From NCBI GenBank assembly GCA_945952045.1, contig CAMFHE010000024.1, positions 1-64,000 of the forward strand: a stretch of 64,000 nt of DNA, in the 5' to 3' direction. Numbering within the stretch: position 1 is the first letter of the stretch; the number at the start of each line of letters is the position of its first letter. Origin of the DNA: an uncultured Rhizobium sp. (lineage in GTDB: Bacteria > Pseudomonadota > Alphaproteobacteria > Rhizobiales > Rhizobiaceae). Below the pieces are notes generated by a model. It searched no databases, was not told the DNA's origin, and saw only the letters and a list, made by a program, of their open reading frames with translations. This document shows, piece after piece, positions 27,030 to 35,653 of this stretch. A program made the position numbers and the translations under genes.

Positions 27030-28189
27030 CGGTAATAGGCGACGATGACGCAGCCGAGGCCGGTCAGCGCCACCAGCGACATGACGTAATAGGCATGCAG
27101 GCCGAGGCCACTATAGATATAGCCGGAACCCAGCGTCGCGGCGGCCATGAACATGCTGTTATAGAAATAATAGGCGCCCTGCGCCGATGCCTCCTGATCT
27201 TCGCGCACGGCATCGACGATACGGCGCTGGATGCCGATGTGACAGAAGGCGAAGGTAAAGGCGTGCAAACATTGCAGCGCCAGATAGCCGAAATAACCGA
27301 GATCGAGCGGAAACAGCAGCCAGCGGCAGACGGCGACGGTCGCGCCGAAGCGGATCATCGTCCACGCCCCGAAGGCGCGGCTAAGATGCCTTGCGAAATA
27401 GAAGGCGATGACTTCCGCCATCACGCCGGCGCTCCACAGGATGCCGACGGAGGTCCCGGAATAGCCGAGTTCGCGCCAGTAGATGGCTGAGAAGGCATAG
27501 AGCAGCGCATGGCTCGATTGCACGACAGACGAGCCGATCATCACCAGATGCAGATCGAGGCGGCGCAACGACCCTCCCGTACGGCGCGCGACCGAGGCGA
27601 TGCGCGCATTGCCGATCTTCGGCGCAACAAGGCCCATCAGGGTCGTGAGAATGAAACCGCAGATCATCAGCGGCAGAACGATGGAACCGCTGTAATGCCC
27701 GATCAGGAAACCGCCGAGTAGCGTGGCGAAAATGAAGGCCAGCGAGCCCCAGAGCCTGATCGTGCCATAGTCATATCCCCAGCGCCGGACGCCGGTGATC
27801 AGCATCGCTTCCACCACCGGCACATAGGGCGACAGAAACGCACCCTGCAAGGCGTAGACGATGACGATCGGCCAGAAGCTTTTCGACCAGATCAGCGCAA
27901 TCGCCGTTGCCAGACAGAGAAGGCCGGACCAGAGCAGGATCGAGGTGCGTTCTTCGAGGCGATCGGCGAGCATGGTCAGCAACGGCGCAAAGATGACGCG
28001 CATCAGCAGAGGCACGGCCAGGATCACGCCGATCTGGAAATCGCTCAGATCATGCGTGCCGAGCCAGACGGGAAAGAAGGGAAGAACCGTGCCGCTGACG
28101 ATCATCGGCGCGGAACAGACCAGCGCGCTGCGCTGCGAAAACCAGCGCGGCGCGGCGTCGCGGTTCGAAGCCTGACTGACGAGACTCAT
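26999..28189 (-). CDS. MFS transporter (PPP/HcaT-like, MFS_1_like)
   Basis: 396 residues with twelve predicted membrane helices. The loop after helix 2 reads LADRLEERTSILL and the N-terminus SALVCSAPMIVSGTVLPFFPVWL matches the MFS_1_like group that holds phenylpropionate and nucleoside permeases such as HcaT. The conserved WGSLAFIFATLLGGFLIG helix after DYGTIRLWG, common in this group, is present near 150. Substrate unknown. It converges with and overlaps the dgcA gene, so antisense effects between the two are possible. Confidence 0.8.
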   Translation of the reverse strand: MSLVSQASNRDAAPRWFSQRSALVCSAPMIVSGTVLPFFPVWLGTHDLSDFQIGVILAVPLLMRVIFAPLLTMLADRLEERTSILLWSGLLCLATAIALIWSKSFWPIVIVYALQGAFLSPYVPVVEAMLITGVRRWGYDYGTIRLWGSLAFIFATLLGGFLIGHYSGSIVLPLMICGFILTTLMGLVAPKIGNARIASVARRTGGSLRRLDLHLVMIGSSVVQSSHALLYAFSAIYWRELGYSGTSVGILWSAGVMAEVIAFYFARHLSRAFGAWTMIRFGATVAVCRWLLFPLDLGYFGYLALQCLHAFTFAFCHIGIQRRIVDAVREDQEASAQGAYYFYNSMFMAAATLGSGYIYSGLGLHAYYVMSLVALTGLGCVIVAYYRQPQSEASGG

Positions 28190-28314
28190 GGAGATGCCTG
28201 CTTGGAAAGATCGGCATCTCCTATCACGCGCCGCAAACGCCGGATAGAGTCAGAAATAGCTCCCTGAAATCAGGAGGGGCTCTATCTTCGCGTCGTCTCG
28301 TGGGTGAAGTACGA

Positions 28315-29136
28315 TTACGCGGCGCGGATGCGCAACTGCTGCGGCACCGGCGTTGCCGGAAGCTGCGGCTCATCGACCGCGCCGACGATCTCGCGCCAGG
28401 TCAGCAGTTCGAAAGTGCCGTCCTCATGCTCGGCGATGGCCGTGCAGCTTTCGACCCAATCGCCCGTGTTCATGTAGCGAATGCCGTCCATGTCCTCGAT
28501 CACGGCATGGTGGATGTGGCCGCAGATAACGCCGTCGGCCTCATGCCGGCGCGCCTCGTCGGCAACAACCCGCTGGAATTCGCCGATGAAATTCACCGCA
28601 TGCTTGACTTGCAGCTTGGCCCAGGCCGAAAACGACCAGTATGGCAGGCCGCAGAAGCGGCGCACGGCGGCCAGCGCGACATTGATGGCGATCGCCATGT
28701 CATAGGCCCAATCGCCGAGATAGGCGAGCAGCCGGGCATTGCGCACGACGACGTCGAATTCGTCGCCATGAATGACGAGATAACGTCTGCCGTCGGCGCC
28801 GCGATGGATCATGCGCTCGGCCACTTCGATGCCGCCGAAATGCGTGCCGGGGAAATCGCGCAGGAATTCGTCGTGATTGCCGGGAATGTAGACGATGCGC
28901 GCGCCCTTGCGCGCCTTGCGCAACAGCTTCTGCACCACGTCGTTGCAGGATTGCGGCCAGTACCAGTTGCGCTTCAACCGCCAGCCGTCGATGATGTCGC
29001 CGACGAGAACGATAGTGTCCGCATCGTGATATCGAAGGAAATTGAGGAGGAAATCCGCCTTGGCCGCCTTCGAGCCCAAGTGAACGTCGGACAGGAACAG
29101 TGTCCTGTATCGTTTGATGTCCTGTTCTTCCGTCAC
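28315..29136 (-). CDS. LpxH-like calcineurin-type metallophosphoesterase
   Basis: 273 residues with a full metallophosphoesterase set: LSDVHLGSKAAK near 15-26, VGDIIDGW near 44-51, IPGNHDEF near 85-92, VIHGDEFD near 120-127 and CGHIHHAVIE near 205-214. This resembles the family annotated as UDP-2,3-diacylglucosamine diphosphatase (LpxH). A dedicated LpxI for the same step is encoded at the end of the window, so this one may have another phosphodiester substrate. Starts at a GTG at 29136. Terminal residues beyond 250 form a Pro-rich tail. Confidence 0.8.
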   Translation of the reverse strand: MTEEQDIKRYRTLFLSDVHLGSKAAKADFLLNFLRYHDADTIVLVGDIIDGWRLKRNWYWPQSCNDVVQKLLRKARKGARIVYIPGNHDEFLRDFPGTHFGGIEVAERMIHRGADGRRYLVIHGDEFDVVVRNARLLAYLGDWAYDMAIAINVALAAVRRFCGLPYWSFSAWAKLQVKHAVNFIGEFQRVVADEARRHEADGVICGHIHHAVIEDMDGIRYMNTGDWVESCTAIAEHEDGTFELLTWREIVGAVDEPQLPATPVPQQLRIRAA

Positions 29137-29347
29137 GATCTGCCGCCCCTTCCGCTACCTTTCACCCGATCCTGTAGAAACAGACTCATGTTTCAGCATG
29201 ATGACATCGGCCTTGGATGGGGCTATCGGACAATGGCGCGAAATTTGAACAGAGATCCGTTTTGCCGCATGAATTCCATACTGTTCATCCAAGCGCATTG
29301 ATGTATGACACCCGCACGCAGCCAGATTTAAGAGGAGAGCGACACCC

Positions 29348-31678
29348 ATGGATACGTCAGACAAATCGAAGAATGACGCGGTTCAGGTGTCCGGCGACCT
29401 CGACCAGCAGGCGCTGTTCTTCCACCGCTATCCGCGACCGGGCAAACTGGAAATCAACGCCACCAAGGCGCTTGGCAACCAGCGCGATCTGGCGCTTGCC
29501 TATTCGCCGGGCGTCGCCGCCCCCTGCCTCGCCATCCGCGACAATCCCGAGACGGCCGCCGATTATACCGCACGCGCCAATCTCGTGGCCGTCATTTCCA
29601 ACGGCACCGCCGTTCTCGGCCTCGGCAATATCGGGCCGCTGGCCTCGAAGCCGGTCATGGAAGGCAAGGCCGTCCTCTTCAAGAAATTCGCCGGCATCGA
29701 CGTTTTCGATATCGAGATCGACGCGGCCGAAGTCGAGCGCATGGTCAGCACCATCTCGGCGCTGGAGCCGACCTTCGGAGGCATCAACCTCGAAGACATC
29801 AAGGCGCCGGAATGTTTCGAGGTCGAGCGCCAGCTGCGCGAGAAGATGAACATTCCGGTCTTCCATGACGACCAGCACGGCACCGCAATCATCGTCGCCG
29901 CCGCCATCCTCAACGGTCTGGAACTGGCCGGCAAGAAGATCGAAGACGTCAAGATCGTCGCCTCCGGCGCCGGCGCTGCAGCCCTTGCCTGCCTCAACCT
30001 GCTGGTGACGCTCGGCGCACGCCGCGAAAACATCTGGGTTCACGATATCGAAGGCCTCGTTTACGAGGGCCGCGTCGAACTGATGGATCCGTGGAAATCC
30101 GTCTATGCGCAGAAGAGCGACAAGCGCCGCCTCGATGAAAGCATCGATGGCGCCGACGTGTTCCTCGGCCTGTCCGCCGCCGGCGTCTTGAAGCCGGACC
30201 TTCTGGCGCGCATGGCCGAGCGGCCGCTGATCATGGCGCTTGCCAATCCGACCCCGGAAATCATGCCCGATCTCGCCCGCGCCGCCCGGCCGGATGCGAT
30301 GATCTGCACCGGCCGTTCGGACTTCCCGAACCAGGTCAACAACGTCCTCTGCTTCCCCTATATCTTCCGTGGCGCGCTGGATTGCGGCGCAAGCACGATC
30401 AACGAAGAGATGAAGATGGCTGCCGTCCGCGCCATCGCCGCACTTGCCCGCGAGGAAGTCTCGGAAGTCGCCGCCAAGGCCTATTCGGACGAAACGCCGA
30501 CTTTCGGCCCGAACTACCTGATCCCCTCGCCCTTCGATCCGCGCCTCATCCTGCGCATCGCGCCGGCTGTTGCCCGCGCGGCCGAGGAAAGCGGCGTCGC
30601 CGCGCGGCCGATTGCCGACTACGAGGCCTATCTCGACCAGCTCAACCGTTTCGTCTTCCGCTCCGGCTTCATCATGAAGCCGATCTTCACCATGGCGAAA
30701 CATGCCAGCAGTGGTTCCAAGCGCGTCATCTTCGCCGAAGGCGAGGATGAGCGCGTGCTGCGCGCCGCGCAGGTGCTTCTCGAGGAAAAGACCGGCGAAC
30801 CGATCCTGATCGGCCGCCCGCAGATCATCGAGGCCCGCCTCCAGCGTTTCGGCCTGCGCATCCGTCCGGATGTCGATTTCCAGGTCGTCAACCCGCAGGA
30901 CGATCCGCGGTATCGCGAGTATGTCGACGATTACTTCGCACTTGTCGGCCGCGCCGGCATTAACCCGGAAGCGGCGCGCACTATCGTGCGCACCAACAAT
31001 ACCGTCATCGGCGCACTTTCGGTTCGTCGCGGCGAAGCGGATGCGCTGATCTGCGGCGTCGAAGGCCGTTATGACCGGCATGTGCGCGACGTGAACCAGA
31101 TCATCGGCAAGCGCAAGGATGCCCATTCCTTCGCCGGCCTCAGCCTGCTGATCTCGCAGCGCGGCGCGATCTTCTTCACCGACACATTCGTCAACTACAA
31201 TCCGACCGCGGACGAAATTGCCGAGACGACCATCCTCGCCGCGCAGGAAATCCATCGCTTCGGCATCACGCCCAAGGCGGCGCTGATGTCGCATTCGAAT
31301 TTCGGCTCGCGCAAGTCGGAAAGCGCCCACAAGATGCGCGAAGCGCTGGAACTCATCCGCCAGCGCGCGCCCAATCTCGAGGTCGACGGCGAAATGCAGG
31401 GCGGCTCGGCCCTTTCCGAAACGCTGCGCCGTCGCGCCATGCCGAACAGCACGCTGACCGGCGAAGCCAATCTTCTGGTTTTCCCCAATCTCGATGCTGC
31501 CAATATTTCGCTCGGAATCGTGCGTACGATGACGGACGCGTTGCATGTCGGGCCGATCCTGCTTGGCGCGGCGATGCCGGCGCATATCCTGTCGTCGTCG
31601 GTCACATCGCGCGGCGTCGTCAACATGGCCGCTCTTGCCGTAGTTCAGGCGTCGCAGCCGGCAGTCACGCAAGCGTGA
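29348..31678 (+). CDS. maeB: NADP-type malic enzyme with C-terminal phosphotransacetylase-like domain
   Basis: Converts malate to pyruvate and CO2 with NAD(P)H formation. 776 residues: the malic enzyme part spans about 1-435 ([81 protein letters not shown]) and a phosphotransacetylase-like part spans about 445-770 ([32 protein letters not shown]). The second part in this family has no known transacetylase activity but binds acetyl-CoA as an effector. In rhizobia there are NAD (dme) and NADP (tme) versions; the sequence alone does not tell me which. Start ATG follows AGGAGAG. Confidence 0.93.
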   Translation: MDTSDKSKNDAVQVSGDLDQQALFFHRYPRPGKLEINATKALGNQRDLALAYSPGVAAPCLAIRDNPETAADYTARANLVAVISNGTAVLGLGNIGPLASKPVMEGKAVLFKKFAGIDVFDIEIDAAEVERMVSTISALEPTFGGINLEDIKAPECFEVERQLREKMNIPVFHDDQHGTAIIVAAAILNGLELAGKKIEDVKIVASGAGAAALACLNLLVTLGARRENIWVHDIEGLVYEGRVELMDPWKSVYAQKSDKRRLDESIDGADVFLGLSAAGVLKPDLLARMAERPLIMALANPTPEIMPDLARAARPDAMICTGRSDFPNQVNNVLCFPYIFRGALDCGASTINEEMKMAAVRAIAALAREEVSEVAAKAYSDETPTFGPNYLIPSPFDPRLILRIAPAVARAAEESGVAARPIADYEAYLDQLNRFVFRSGFIMKPIFTMAKHASSGSKRVIFAEGEDERVLRAAQVLLEEKTGEPILIGRPQIIEARLQRFGLRIRPDVDFQVVNPQDDPRYREYVDDYFALVGRAGINPEAARTIVRTNNTVIGALSVRRGEADALICGVEGRYDRHVRDVNQIIGKRKDAHSFAGLSLLISQRGAIFFTDTFVNYNPTADEIAETTILAAQEIHRFGITPKAALMSHSNFGSRKSESAHKMREALELIRQRAPNLEVDGEMQGGSALSETLRRRAMPNSTLTGEANLLVFPNLDAANISLGIVRTMTDALHVGPILLGAAMPAHILSSSVTSRGVVNMAALAVVQASQPAVTQA

Positions 31679-31808
31679 ACGGACGTCGGCGAAGCGGGCA
31701 GGCTCTTGCTTGCCGCATCCCGGCGACTCTTTCATGATCTGCGCGCCGGCGGCATGACCGCCGGCTCGTCTCTTGAAATGCTTTTCGTTCGCGAAGGAGA
31801 TGGTCCGC

Positions 31809-32975
31809 ATGCGCCAGATGGGACGGTGGTTTCCGGCTTTGCTGATCGCCACGGCGGCGCTTTTGCCCGTCAGCGCCGAGGCGCGCGCGGTCTGCGAGCA
31901 ATTGCGCCACGAACTGAGTTCGAGCAGCGACAACATTGGCTCGACCAGGCAATCGCGCCGCTTTTCCGAAACCATCAACCAGCTCAACCGCGACATCCGC
32001 CAGATCCGCAGCGATCTGCGCCGCGCCGGCTGCTCGTCCGGCAGCATCACCGTCTATGGCGGCGATAACGAAGCCTTCTGCGCCGCGGCCGAAGACGAAC
32101 TGCATCAGGCTGAAATGACCAAGCGCGGCATGCTGGAGCGGCGTGCGGGGCTCGATTCGCGGGGGCGTGGCGACATTCTCGCCGCTCTTCGCCGCAACGG
32201 CTGCATGGACGAGGACATGGCCGAGCAGGAGCAGCCGCTCGATCGAATGCCAGAGGATGCCCTGGCGTCACGCGATGGCGACCTCGATGACCGAGGATAC
32301 GGTATGCGCGATTTCGGCGCCATTCAGCGCCAGCCTGACGACATGCTTCGGCTCGACGGCCAGCCGTTGAAGGGTAGCCAACCCCTGTCCGGCAGTCTCC
32401 GCACCCTGTGCGTGCGCACTTGCGACGGCGGCTTCTTCCCGATCTCCTCCGACGCGACGCCTGCCGATTTCGCGCGCGATGCGGCCACTTGCTCCAAGAT
32501 GTGCCCGGGGACGCAGACGGAACTCTATTATCATTCGATGCTGGACCAGGAGACGTCGGACATGATTTCGGCGGCGACCGGCCAACCCTACAAGGAATTG
32601 TCCACCGCGTTTGCCTATCGCAATCGCAAGGATACGAAGAGCTCGACCTGCTCCTGCAACCTGAACGCCTATTATCAGGATGCGCTGAAGAAGCAGGATA
32701 GCGGCGTCTTGCCAGTGCCGGACACAAAGCCCAAACCGAAATCGGAAAAGTCGGTGACGGAGATCCCGACGGGAACCGAGGCGACGGAACCTTCGATGAC
32801 GCCACCCGCCAATCCCGAAGCGGGAACGGCGGCAAAGATCACCCTTCCGGAAGAGCGGCCCTACGATCCTTCGAAATCCAAGGTTCGCCAGGTCGGTCCG
32901 CAATTCCTCGGCAGCGACAGCGCCGGGATCGACCTCAAGAACCCTCAGGGCTCATCGGTTCAGCCGCAGCAATAA
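31809..32975 (+). CDS. Exported Cys-rich DUF2865-type protein
   Basis: 388 residues from the ATG at 31809 with AAGGAG nine bases upstream. A signal peptide (WFPALLIATAALLPVS, cleavage near EARA) is followed by a helical part (30-130) and a central block with a dense cysteine pattern: LRTLCVRTCDGGFFPISS, ATCSKMCPGTQTELYYH and KSSTCSCNLNAYY. This block matches what I know as DUF2865 in Rhizobiales. The C-terminus is Pro/Lys/Glu-rich. A GCCGGCGG/CCGCCGGC hairpin at 31745-31765 lies between maeB and this gene. Envelope role inferred, function unknown. Confidence 0.75.
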   Translation: MRQMGRWFPALLIATAALLPVSAEARAVCEQLRHELSSSSDNIGSTRQSRRFSETINQLNRDIRQIRSDLRRAGCSSGSITVYGGDNEAFCAAAEDELHQAEMTKRGMLERRAGLDSRGRGDILAALRRNGCMDEDMAEQEQPLDRMPEDALASRDGDLDDRGYGMRDFGAIQRQPDDMLRLDGQPLKGSQPLSGSLRTLCVRTCDGGFFPISSDATPADFARDAATCSKMCPGTQTELYYHSMLDQETSDMISAATGQPYKELSTAFAYRNRKDTKSSTCSCNLNAYYQDALKKQDSGVLPVPDTKPKPKSEKSVTEIPTGTEATEPSMTPPANPEAGTAAKITLPEERPYDPSKSKVRQVGPQFLGSDSAGIDLKNPQGSSVQPQQ

Positions 32976-32990
32976 AAGATTGCCCGTCTA

Positions 32991-34508
32991 TCAGGCGGCG
33001 CTCTGGGTTTCCTCAGGCGCCACAGCCTCCGGCTGTTCGCTTTCGAAGATGACCGAACGGCCGCGACCGCTGTTCTTTGCCTGATACAAGGCCATGTCTG
33101 CCGAGTGGACAAGGTTACGCAGATTGCGGCCATGTTGCGGATAGAATGCGATGCCGGCGCTGCTGCCCACCTGGAGAAGCAGATTGTTGTAGGGGATCGG
33201 GATCTGGGCATCGATGACCATGCCGTTGGCGATGGCAAGCGCTTCCTCGCGGTTCGAGACATCACGCAGGATCACCATGAACTCATCGCCGCCGAGACGG
33301 GCAACGATGCCGCGATCACCAACCCGGTCTCGAAAACGCTGGGCGATGGTTTTTAGCACGGCATCGCCGGCGGCATGACCGAAGCGGTCGTTGACCGTCT
33401 TGAACTTGTCGAGGTCTGCCGCGATGATTGACAGCGGGCCGTTGCGATCGGTGTTGGTGAAGGCTTCGAGCGCCTCCTGGAAACCGATGCGGTTGGCGAG
33501 GCCCGTCAGGCCATCATGCTTGGCAAGGAAACGGTTGCTGGCTTCGCTGCGTTGCAGGGCGCGCACCAGCATGCCAAAGCGCCAGGCGATGAAGCCCATG
33601 GAAATCGCCGCAAGCGTCGAAAGCAGCGCAACCTTCGGCATCACAGCCTCCCAGATGGTCGGGCCGGGCGCGTTCGGCTGCCAGGCAACCAGGAACGGAC
33701 CATCGGTAAAGCCCTTTCCGACCGGCGTATAAGCCGTTGGATCGTCCTTGAGTTCGTCCTGCTTGACGACATGCAAGCCGCTGATGCCAAGACGATCGCT
33801 CATTATGCTCAGCATCTTGTCGGAGATCGGCTTGACGCTGACCATCAGGGTCGGCTGTTCGAAACCGGCCGGAATGAACAAGGAGCGCGGCAGGACGGCC
33901 TGGACGACCACTATGCTCAGGCGACCATCGACCATGCGCATATCGGAGGCATGGATGAAGGGCAGTTCCGGCGACAGCAGGTCGGGATCGGCCGCAGGCT
34001 TGCGAATGATGAAGCCGCCATCGGTTTTCTTCATGGCCCCCCAATAATTCTGCGTCGCCTCGTAGACGAGATCGTCGATCCAGAACAACAACGTATCGGC
34101 CTTGTCCGGAGAGACCTCTTCCCCGCGATTGATCGCGATCGCCGCCGGCTTGCCGGTGGGAACGAAGACGGTCCAGGAGAAGCCGAACTCCGACCAGAGA
34201 CGATTGCGCAACTGGCGCTCGACAAAATATTTGCTGAATTCGGCAGACCTTATCTGGGCGACCGTCGCATCCCAGATGGATACCGCCGCCTGATATTTGA
34301 CGATCTCGTCGATCTGGTGCTGAAACTCCTGCTGGACGAGCTTGCGCTCGGTCGCCTGGCCGAATTTGTTGGCCTGCTCAACCGAAGCGTCCAGAACCAG
34401 AAAAACGCTGGCCGCGAAAACGACGACAAGGACCGCGCAGGCCGTATGGATGCCGTGCACCATCCAGTTGGAGGTTTTTGCAAAGAGTCGCGCCGTCATC
34501 GCAGTCAT
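32991..34508 (-). CDS. CHASE4-GGDEF sensor diguanylate cyclase
   Basis: 505 residues from the ATG at 34508 (GAGGAAACG before it). Membrane helix at about 15-37, a periplasmic CHASE4-type sensor region (about 45-260, with WDATVAQIRSAEF), a second helix near 275-295, and a GGDEF domain from about 320 (LAKHDGLTGLANRIGF, ADLDKFKTVNDRFGHAAGD). The catalytic motif GGDEF is intact near residue 404, so the protein should make cyclic di-GMP. An RVGD run precedes it by seven residues instead of the usual five, so the inhibitory I-site looks absent. No EAL domain. Confidence 0.88.
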   Translation of the reverse strand: MTAMTARLFAKTSNWMVHGIHTACAVLVVVFAASVFLVLDASVEQANKFGQATERKLVQQEFQHQIDEIVKYQAAVSIWDATVAQIRSAEFSKYFVERQLRNRLWSEFGFSWTVFVPTGKPAAIAINRGEEVSPDKADTLLFWIDDLVYEATQNYWGAMKKTDGGFIIRKPAADPDLLSPELPFIHASDMRMVDGRLSIVVVQAVLPRSLFIPAGFEQPTLMVSVKPISDKMLSIMSDRLGISGLHVVKQDELKDDPTAYTPVGKGFTDGPFLVAWQPNAPGPTIWEAVMPKVALLSTLAAISMGFIAWRFGMLVRALQRSEASNRFLAKHDGLTGLANRIGFQEALEAFTNTDRNGPLSIIAADLDKFKTVNDRFGHAAGDAVLKTIAQRFRDRVGDRGIVARLGGDEFMVILRDVSNREEALAIANGMVIDAQIPIPYNNLLLQVGSSAGIAFYPQHGRNLRNLVHSADMALYQAKNSGRGRSVIFESEQPEAVAPEETQSAA

Positions 34509-34618
34509 CGTTTCCTCGTATACGGGAACGCCCAAGTTTATCGATCCCGACGCTAGCACAAGGGCCGAAAGAGACGCTTAAACCGCTTGGTAACGAAAGA
34601 CTTAATAGGCGCCTATGT

Positions 34619-35443
34619 TCAGGCGGGTGCGTAGCGAACGTAAGCAAACGCGCTGCCATCCGCAGACCAGTTTGGGACGTTGATCGTCCCCTGCCCGCCA
34701 AAAAGCGACATCAGCGTCCTCGGATTGGAGCCGTCCGGCTCCATGATTCGCAGGTGGACATCGAGGTCGCGCGGGTGGTCGAAAACATCAGGCGCATAGG
34801 CGAGGTAAAGCACCTTGTCGCCTGCCGGAGACGGATGCGGAAACCAGTTGCCGTAGGGCTCGTCCGTCACCCGCCCGACATCGGTTCCGTCAGGGCGGAT
34901 CCGCCATATCTGCATAACGCCGCTGCGGCTGGAATTGAAATAGATCCATTCGCCGTCGGCGGAATAGTCCGGTCCGTCATTGCGCCCCTCGCCGAAGGTC
35001 AGGCGCGTTTCGTCGCCGCCTTCGACGGATATGGTATAGATGTCGAAAACGTCGTCGCGAATACCGCAGTAGCAGACGCGTTTGCCGTCCGGCGACCAGC
35101 CATGCCAGTAAGAAGGCAGATTTGGCGTGAGCAGGCGCGGCGTTCCACCTTCGATGGGCAGGATATAAATTGCCGACTTGCCGAATTCCGTCTTGTCGGT
35201 GATCGCGAGATAGCGGCCGTCCGGCGAGACGCCATGGTCATTGTTGCAGCGCCGTGCAAAACCGGTATCGACAGGAACGACGGGACCGCCATCCAGCGGC
35301 AAGCGATATAAAAGGCCATCGCCGTTGACGAGGAGATGACTGCCATCGGGCGCAAAATTCGGCGCTTCCACCAGCGCATCCGTCTGCCAGACGACCCGGC
35401 TTTCGCCTGTCGCGACAATGTAGATCTCCACCGAACTGCGCAT
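34619..35443 (-). CDS. TolB-like WD40/PD40 beta-propeller protein
   Basis: 274 residues composed almost entirely of PD40-type repeats: APNFAPDGSHLLVNG, DHGVSPDGRYLAIT, WHGWSPDGKRVCYCG, GPDYSADGEWIYFNS, PHPSPAGDKVLYLA and VPNWSADGSAFAYVR. This is the propeller part of the TolB family, but there is no signal peptide and no N-terminal TolB domain, so it is probably a cytosolic propeller rather than the Tol-Pal component. Enzymatic activity cannot be inferred. It is transcribed away from the LtaS-like gene across about 200 bp. Confidence 0.75.
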   Translation of the reverse strand: MRSSVEIYIVATGESRVVWQTDALVEAPNFAPDGSHLLVNGDGLLYRLPLDGGPVVPVDTGFARRCNNDHGVSPDGRYLAITDKTEFGKSAIYILPIEGGTPRLLTPNLPSYWHGWSPDGKRVCYCGIRDDVFDIYTISVEGGDETRLTFGEGRNDGPDYSADGEWIYFNSSRSGVMQIWRIRPDGTDVGRVTDEPYGNWFPHPSPAGDKVLYLAYAPDVFDHPRDLDVHLRIMEPDGSNPRTLMSLFGGQGTINVPNWSADGSAFAYVRYAPA

Positions 35444-35653
35444 GATTTATCCCCTCTTCCGTCAGTTATTTTATGTCAGCCATGCAGCCGCTTGTCCCTG
35501 ATTTTCCGCAGGAAACAGGCGTTTCGAAAGTTTTCCATTTGGAAAAGACCGCCCGGCCTGTTGAACGTTAACGGTTCATCTAGCGTTCAGGACGGGCATG
35601 TGACAGTACGGTGAAGCTTTTATGACATTTGTTAAGACTGCGCGGAGGCAGGG

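Noticed and set aside
29357-32050. 897-codon minus-strand frame opposite maeB
   Set aside because: Shadow of maeB: third-position GC bias keeps the opposite frame open. The translation is low-complexity and resembles no protein, and maeB is unmistakable.
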